Below, in pieces: positions 59,087 through 64,000 of a DNA stretch of 64,000 bases. Made by a program: the position numbers and the translations under genes. The DNA comes from Streptomyces sp. LaPpAH-108 (GTDB taxonomy: Bacteria > Actinomycetota > Actinomycetes > Streptomycetales > Streptomycetaceae), in NCBI RefSeq assembly GCF_000373625.1, contig NZ_KB891996.1:186001-250000 (forward strand). The letters are read 5' to 3'. The notes under the pieces are model-generated. The model was not told the origin of the DNA. It ran no database searches and was given only the letters and a program-made list of their open reading frames with translations. How positions within the stretch are numbered: the first letter of the stretch is position 1; every line of letters begins with the position of its first letter.

Positions 59087-61672
59087 TCAGTCCAGGACCG
59101 GCAGCAGATCCGGCAGGTGCCCGTCCGAGGCGCGGGCCGCCTTCCGCCGCTCCTCGGGGACCTCGCCGTAGAGGGTCGTCCGGGGCTTCGACGGGCGTCC
59201 GGCCGCCTCCGCGACCGCCTCCAGGTCCCGTACGGACTTGTACGAGCCGTACGACGAGCCCGCCATCCGGGAGATCGTCTCCTCCATCAGCGTGCCGCCC
59301 AGGTCGTTCGCGCCGGAGCGCAGCATCTCGGCCGCGCCCTCGGTGCCGAGCTTGACCCAGCTGGTCTGGATGTTGGGGATCAGCCCGTGCAGCAGCAGCC
59401 TGGCCATCGCCGTCACCGCGCGGTTGTCCCGCATGGTCGGGCCGGGGCGCGCGATGCCCGCGAGGTAGACCGGCGCGTTGGTGTGGATGAAGGGCAGCGT
59501 CACGAACTCGGTGAAGCCGCCGGTGCGTTGCTGGATACCGGCCAGCGTGCGGAAGTGGCCGAGCCAGTGCCGGGGCTGGTCCACATGGCCGTACATCATC
59601 GTGGACGACGAGCGGATGCCCAGCTCGTGCGCCGTCGTGATGACCTCGATCCAGGTGGCCGTGGGCAGCTTGCCCTTGGTGAGCACCCAGCGGACCTCGT
59701 CGTCCAGGATCTCGGCGGCCGTACCGGGGACCGAGTCGAGTCCCGCCTCCTTCGCCGCCGTCAGCCACTCGCGGATCGAAAGCCCGGTCCTGGTCGCGCC
59801 GTTGACGACCTCCATCGGGGAGAAGGCGTGGACGTGCATCCCGGGGACGCGCTCCTTGACCGCCTTCGCGATGTCGAAGTACGCCGTGCCGGGCAGGTCC
59901 GGGTGGATGCCGCCCTGCATGCAGACCTCCACCGCGCCCACGTCCCACGCCTGCTGGGCGCGGTCGGCGACCTGGCTCAGGGAGAGGGTGTAGGCGTCGG
60001 CGTCGGTGCGGCGCTGGGCGAAGGCGCAGAAGCGGCAGCCGGTGTAGCAGACGTTGGTGAAGTTGATGTTGCGGGTGACGATGTACGTGACGTCGTCGCC
60101 GACCACCGACTTGCGTACGTCGTCGGCGATCCGGCACAGCGCGTCCAGGGCGGGGCCGTCGGCGTGGAGGAGGGCCAGGGCCTCGTCGTCGGTGAGCTTC
60201 GTCGGGTCGTCGGCCGCCGTGCGCAGAGCGGCGCGTACGTCCGTGTCGATGCGCTCGGGGGCCATGCCGGGGGCCGCGGCCTCGCGCAGCTCGGCCCAGT
60301 CGCCGTAGACCTCGTCGAAGTCGTCGCGGCGGTCGGAGGTGCGCCCTTCGGAGTCGATGGTGGTGTGCAGGTCGGTGCGGCCGGTCGCGGTGAAGACCTC
60401 CTCGGGCTCCTGCCAGGGCAGGCCCTTCGGGAGGACGTCCGGGCGGGCGAGGCCCGTCTCCGGGTCGGCCAGGGCGGCGACGTGCGGGCGCAGCCGGGGG
60501 TCCAGCCAGGGCTCGCCCCTGCGGACGAACTCCGGGTACACGCACAGCCGTTCACGCAGCTCGAACCCGGCCTTCTGGGAGCGCTCGGTGAGCTGCTCGA
60601 TCTGGGGCCAGGGGCGCTCGGGGTTGACGTGGTCGATGGTGAGCGGGGAGACGCCGCCCCAGTCGTCGATCCCGGCGCCGATCAGCCGCTCGTACGCGCC
60701 GTCGACGAGGTTGGGCGGGGCCTGGAGGCAGGCGGCGGGGCCCATGATGTGCCGGGCGACGGCGACCGTGGCGATCAGCTCGTCCAGTTCGGCGTCCGGC
60801 ATTCCGCGCATGGCCGTGTCGGGCTTGGCGCGGAAGTTCTGGATGATCAGCTCCTGGACGCCGTGGTAGGCGCGGGCGACCTTGCGCAGCGCGAACAGGG
60901 ACTCCGCGCGCTCCTCGTAGGTCTCCCCGATGCCGATCAGCAGCCCGGAGGTGAAGGGCACGGAGGAGCGGCCCGCGTCCTCCAGCACCCGCAGCCGTAC
61001 GGCCGGTTCCTTGTCCGGGGAGCCGTAGTGCGGGCCGCCGGGCTCGGACCACAGGCGGGTCGCGGTCGTCTCCAGCATCATGCCCATGCTCGGCGCGACC
61101 GGCTTGAGCCGCTGGAAGTCCGTCCAGCTCATGACGCCCGGGTTGAGGTGGGGCAGCAGGCCGGTCTCCTCCAGGATGCGGATGGAGATGGCGCGGACGT
61201 AGGCGATCGTGTCGTCGTACCCGTGCGCGTCCAGCCACTCGCGTGCCTCGGGCCAGCGGTCCTCGGGCTTGTCGCCGAGGGTGATGAGGGCTTCCTTGCA
61301 GCCGAGCGCGGCCCCCTTGCGGGCGACGTCCAGGACCTCGTCGGGGGACATGAACATCCCGTGTCCGGCGCGGCGCAGCTTGCCGGGGACGGTGACGAAG
61401 GTGCAGTAGTGGCACTTGTCCCGGCACAGCCGGGTCAGCGGGATGAACACGCTCTTGGAGTACGTGATGACGCCGGGCCTGCCCGCCTGCTCCAGGCCCG
61501 CGTCCCGCACCCGCGCGGCCGACGCGGCAAGGTCCTCGAGCTGTTCTCCGCGCGCCTGAAGCAGCACCGCCGCCTCGGCGACGTCGAGCGCGACACCGTC
61601 CCGCGCTCGTTTGAGGGCGCGACGCAGGGAGTTCTCGGTGGGGCCGGTTCCGGGGGTCGCGGAAGTCGTCAT
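59087..61672 (-). CDS. fbiC: FO synthase, CofG/CofH fusion (FbiC)
   Basis: An 861-residue bifunctional radical-SAM enzyme that makes 7,8-didemethyl-8-hydroxy-5-deazariboflavin, the chromophore of coenzyme F420. The N-terminal CofG half carries CRDKCHYC (CxxxCxxC). The C-terminal CofH half carries CYTGCRFC. Both halves show the expected barrel segments such as MQGGIHPDLPGTAYFDI in the second half. ATG 61672 is used. Length is typical of actinobacterial FbiC. The gene probably stands alone or follows the small three-gene set upstream. Confidence 0.95.
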   Translation of the reverse strand: MTTSATPGTGPTENSLRRALKRARDGVALDVAEAAVLLQARGEQLEDLAASAARVRDAGLEQAGRPGVITYSKSVFIPLTRLCRDKCHYCTFVTVPGKLRRAGHGMFMSPDEVLDVARKGAALGCKEALITLGDKPEDRWPEAREWLDAHGYDDTIAYVRAISIRILEETGLLPHLNPGVMSWTDFQRLKPVAPSMGMMLETTATRLWSEPGGPHYGSPDKEPAVRLRVLEDAGRSSVPFTSGLLIGIGETYEERAESLFALRKVARAYHGVQELIIQNFRAKPDTAMRGMPDAELDELIATVAVARHIMGPAACLQAPPNLVDGAYERLIGAGIDDWGGVSPLTIDHVNPERPWPQIEQLTERSQKAGFELRERLCVYPEFVRRGEPWLDPRLRPHVAALADPETGLARPDVLPKGLPWQEPEEVFTATGRTDLHTTIDSEGRTSDRRDDFDEVYGDWAELREAAAPGMAPERIDTDVRAALRTAADDPTKLTDDEALALLHADGPALDALCRIADDVRKSVVGDDVTYIVTRNINFTNVCYTGCRFCAFAQRRTDADAYTLSLSQVADRAQQAWDVGAVEVCMQGGIHPDLPGTAYFDIAKAVKERVPGMHVHAFSPMEVVNGATRTGLSIREWLTAAKEAGLDSVPGTAAEILDDEVRWVLTKGKLPTATWIEVITTAHELGIRSSSTMMYGHVDQPRHWLGHFRTLAGIQQRTGGFTEFVTLPFIHTNAPVYLAGIARPGPTMRDNRAVTAMARLLLHGLIPNIQTSWVKLGTEGAAEMLRSGANDLGGTLMEETISRMAGSSYGSYKSVRDLEAVAEAAGRPSKPRTTLYGEVPEERRKAARASDGHLPDLLPVLD

Positions 61673-61798
61673 TGCATGAGCATACGTTCGGGGGCACGGG
61701 GTGCCAGGGGGCCTTTGCCCGGCGGTGGGACGCGCGAGGGGTGGCCAGTGGAGTGGGCGGGGGCGGGTCGTGGGGCAGCCCCAAGTGCCGCTGCCCGC

Positions 61799-62140
61799 CT
61801 AGTCGCCGTCGTGCGGCCGGTCCCCGTGTCCGGTCCGCGCGTCCCGGCGCATTCCCATGATCTCCGCCACGGCGTCCAGCCAGCGGACGGCGCGCTCCTC
61901 CGTCTCGGCTCCGGTGGTGACCTGGGCGGCCGTCTCCAGCCATGCGCGCAGCAGCGCGGACGCTTCCGGGGAGGGCAGCGGCTCGGGCAGTTCCGCCGCG
62001 TACCGCAGGCCGCCCGCGCGGGCGATGTCGGCGACGAAGGCCACCGCGCGCGGCACCACCCCGAGCCGGTCCAGGCGTACGGCCACCGCGACGGCGCCGT
62101 CCCCGAACAGGGCGGTGCGCAGGGCCTGCTGGCGGATCAG
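61799..62140 (-). CDS. Hypothetical protein starting at a CTG codon
   Basis: About 113 residues: hydrophobic-leaning helical protein with VAVAVRLDRLGVVPRAVAFV and a C-terminal DAVAEIMGMRRDARTG tail. The coding frame has strong G/C third positions but no ATG, GTG or TTG near its beginning. The only sensible start is CTG at 62140, which overlaps the upstream stop TGA as CTGA. No domain is recognised. Confidence 0.55.
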   Translation of the reverse strand: MIRQQALRTALFGDGAVAVAVRLDRLGVVPRAVAFVADIARAGGLRYAAELPEPLPSPEASALLRAWLETAAQVTTGAETEERAVRWLDAVAEIMGMRRDARTGHGDRPHDGD

Positions 62141-62391
62141 CGGATCGTGATCGTGTAGACGAAGAACGCCGGGCGGTCGTCCGGGGTGCCCGACGCCGTC
62201 GGGAAGGGGCTCACCGAGGCCGTGCCGGTGACGGACGCGCTGGGGAGCGGCTTGCCCGACTCGGTGCCGCTGTGGCAGCGGGCCATGGGGCAGTGCAGGA
62301 GCTTCACGGTGGCGCTGCCCTTCGCCAGGGCAGTGGTGCCGCGCAGGCCGTCGAGGCGCTTGCGGCGGTCGGTGGTGTCCTCGGTCGTCAT
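62137..62391 (-). CDS. Small hypothetical protein (84 aa)
   Basis: An 84-residue protein from ATG 62391, 11 nt after the preceding gene's stop. It has two cysteines (LLHCPMARCHSG), many Thr/Ser/Pro and the end DDRPAFFVYTITIR. No domain recognised. It sits in the middle of a three-gene leftward set upstream of fbiC. Confidence 0.55.
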   Translation of the reverse strand: MTTEDTTDRRKRLDGLRGTTALAKGSATVKLLHCPMARCHSGTESGKPLPSASVTGTASVSPFPTASGTPDDRPAFFVYTITIR

Positions 62392-62402
62392 CGCGCGGCC
62401 CC

Positions 62403-62879
62403 TCAGTAACCGGAGAGCGCCGAGGGGTGCTCGGCACGGGTGGGCAGGGTGGTGACGTGATCCGGGCCCGCCGGGGTCGGCATCGTGGTCCCGGCCGGAC
62501 CCGCGGGGACGCTGCGCACGCTGGTGTCCACGAGGCCGTCGCTGCCGGCGTAGGCGCCCTTGGACAGCCGTACCTTGTCGGCGAGTTCGTGCAGCGCGTC
62601 CTCCAGGGTGCGGGCCTCCGCCTCCCAGGCGGCGGCGCCCGCGTCGGGGCCGCCGAGGGTGTCGTCCGGGTAGCAGAGGGCGGGGGCGACGGCCCCGCGG
62701 ATCGTGCCCGCGTCGTCGCCCGCGCCGTCCAGTTCCTTCGCCTGTCCGGTCAGCCCGGACCTGACCGTGTAACCGTCCGCAGACGTGCCCGTCCCGCTCC
62801 CCCGTTCGACGCCGCCCGGCCGCCGGGCACGCTGACACGGTGTGATCGCACGGGCGTTCCGTGCGCCGCACGGCATGTG
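62403..62879 (-). CDS. Hypothetical protein with uncertain start
   Basis: The frame has coding character over its C-terminal 120 residues, including GLTGQAKELDGAGDDAGTIR and EARTLEDALHELADKVRLSK. The spacing of Glu/Leu/Ala in these helices recalls small helical-hairpin secretion or toxin-partner proteins such as the WXG100 group, but the WxG motif is absent. ATG 62879 is the first start but has no ribosome binding site. A GGGGGAG stretch at about 62800 suggests the real start lies near there, with no standard codon visible. Function unknown. Confidence 0.5.
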   Translation of the reverse strand, partial: HMPCGARNARAITPCQRARRPGGVERGSGTGTSADGYTVRSGLTGQAKELDGAGDDAGTIRGAVAPALCYPDDTLGGPDAGAAAWEAEARTLEDALHELADKVRLSKGAYAGSDGLVDTSVRSVPAGPAGTTMPTPAGPDHVTTLPTRAEHPSALSGY

Positions 62880-62993
62880 GAGGGTTTGTGGAGCCACCCG
62901 CGCCGCCTTGTGATCGGCGTCTCGCACGGCTGACGGAAGCGGGCTCAAGAAGGCAAACTGGCCTAGGTACAGGGATGTCTAGGGGGCGAGCGC

Positions 62994-64000
62994 ATGGACG
63001 GTGGGCCGCGGGTGCCTGAGCAGCGGGTCAGCGGCTTCGCCGGGTTGCGGTTCGGGGTGCTCGGGCCGGTGCGGGCGTGGCGTGGGGACGAACCGGTGAA
63101 CACCGGGACGCCGCAGCAACGCGCGCTGCTGGCGGCCCTGTTGCTGCGCGAGGGGCGTACGGCGACGGCGGCCGAGCTGATCGACGCGCTGTGGGGCAGT
63201 GAGCCGCCGCACCGGGCGCTGGCGGCGGTACGGACGTACGCCTCGCGGCTGCGCAAGGCGCTGGGGCCCGGGGTGCTGGTCAGCGAGTCCAGCGGCTATG
63301 CCGTACGGGGTCTCGGCGAGGGCTCCCTCGATCTCACCTCGGCCCAGGAGCTGGCCGCGCGGGCCGAAAAGGCGCGCGGGGCAGGGGACTTGCCCGAGGC
63401 GGGCAAGCTGCTGCGGCTGGCGCTCGCCCTGTGGGACGGGGAGCCGCTGGCGGGTGTGCCGGGGCCGTACGCCGAGACGCAGCGGGTGCGGCTCGAGGAG
63501 CTGCGGCTCCAACTCCTGGAGTCCCGGCTCGACATGGACCTGGAGCGGGGCAACCACGCCGAGGCCGTCTCGGAGTTGACCGCGCTCACGGCCGCGCATC
63601 CGCTGCGCGAGCGGTTCCGCGAGCTGCTGATGCTCTCCCTCTACCGCAGTGGCCGCCAGGCCGAGGCGCTGGCCGTCTACGCCGACACCCGGCGGCTGCT
63701 CGCCGAGGAACTGGGCGTGGACCCCCGCGCGGGGCTCAGCGAACTCCAGCAGCGCATCCTGCGCGCCGACCCCGCCCTCACCGGACCCACACCGCCGCCC
63801 GCCGAGCCCGCCGTGGTGGCGGTCAAGCCCGCACAACTGCCCGCCTCCGTACCGGACTTCACGGGTCGCGACGCGTTCGTGGCCGAGCTGAGCGAGGTGC
63901 TGGCCTCGGCCTCGGAGGCGGAGGGCCAGGTGATGGCGGTCTCCGCGCTGGCCGGGATCGGCGGCGTCGGCAAGACCACCCTCGCGGTGCACGTCGCCCA
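62994..64000 (+). CDS. afsR: SARP-type pleiotropic regulator AfsR (5' part)
   Basis: Incomplete: the frame runs off the right edge. Translation from ATG 62994 gives the N-terminal SARP DNA-binding domain (GLRFGVLGPVRAWRGDEPVN, TAAELIDALWGSEPPHRALA, AVRTYASRLRKALG), then the bacterial transcriptional activation domain (LRLQLLESRLDMDLERGNHA, GRQAEALAVYADTRRLL). The NB-ARC P-loop begins with ALAGIGGVGKTTLAVHVA. The sequence is very close to what I remember of S. coelicolor AfsR, a global activator of antibiotic production controlled by AfsK phosphorylation. It diverges from the three small genes. Confidence 0.93.
   Translation, partial: MDGGPRVPEQRVSGFAGLRFGVLGPVRAWRGDEPVNTGTPQQRALLAALLLREGRTATAAELIDALWGSEPPHRALAAVRTYASRLRKALGPGVLVSESSGYAVRGLGEGSLDLTSAQELAARAEKARGAGDLPEAGKLLRLALALWDGEPLAGVPGPYAETQRVRLEELRLQLLESRLDMDLERGNHAEAVSELTALTAAHPLRERFRELLMLSLYRSGRQAEALAVYADTRRLLAEELGVDPRAGLSELQQRILRADPALTGPTPPPAEPAVVAVKPAQLPASVPDFTGRDAFVAELSEVLASASEAEGQVMAVSALAGIGGVGKTTLAVHVA

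Noticed and set aside
63199..63992. Leftward and alternative-frame readings opposite afsR
   Set aside because: The afsR frame matches the SARP and NB-ARC motifs through to the window edge; the others are shadows.

Overview
The window looks like a stretch of a Streptomyces core chromosome. G+C is very high with strong third-position bias, GTG and TTG starts are common, and several genes are typical of the genus: sepX, hrdD, fbiC, afsR, a DUF6227 protein, DUF397/XRE pairs and a CIRCE-controlled FmdB-like gene. No insertion sequence, prophage, CRISPR array or complete secondary-metabolite cluster was seen.

Region 1 (0-18.5 kb) is conserved housekeeping. A tRNA-Ala is followed by a leftward, tightly overlapping run: galU, gephyrin-like glp/moeA, moaC, mog/moaB, a RimJ-type acetyltransferase and, after an AT-rich palindromic gap, sepX. 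Rightward genes are 5-formyltetrahydrofolate cyclo-ligase, a cation/proton antiporter, an MFS permease, a Ruc/FmdB-type chaperone behind a CIRCE element, mtnP, a CpaB-like protein, mscL, a flavin-reductase-like protein, a P1 peptidase and a DUF6227 protein. A large penicillin-acylase-family enzyme lies leftward. The order galU-moeA-rimJ-sepX, fcl, ruc resembles Mycobacterium tuberculosis Rv0991c-Rv0996.

Region 2 (18.6-26.8 kb) holds the fructose PTS operon fruR-fruK-fruA, a WYL regulator, a TetR regulator, and hrdD with a SigR-type promoter (GGGAAT-N18-GTT), diverging from a GNAT acetyltransferase.

Region 3 (26.8-39.1 kb) is an accessory mix of transporter/regulator and enzyme/regulator pairs: YgiD dioxygenase/MarR, MFS/TetR, an M6 metalloprotease, tRNA-Arg followed by a decayed gene tail, a SulP permease, peroxiredoxin/TetR with duplicated operators, a DksA-like zinc-finger protein, MFS/ArsR-type regulator, and glutathione peroxidase.

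Region 4 (39.3-64 kb) holds a DUF397/XRE pair, a GPP34 protein, a giant D-Ala-D-Ala carboxypeptidase with about 950 low-complexity residues, a large polytopic membrane protein with an internal tandem duplication, an ADP-ribosylglycohydrolase homologue lacking its metal ligands, an SSS symporter, a LysR/MFS pair, a STAND-TPR ATPase of mosaic composition, an alpha/beta-hydrolase/pentapeptide-repeat pair, an L,D-transpeptidase-like protein lacking its cysteine, fbiC, a small three-gene set, and the 5' part of afsR, cut by the window edge. From memory, hrdD and afsR are about 1.3 Mb apart in S. coelicolor on opposite sides of oriC, so this order may reflect a replichore inversion.
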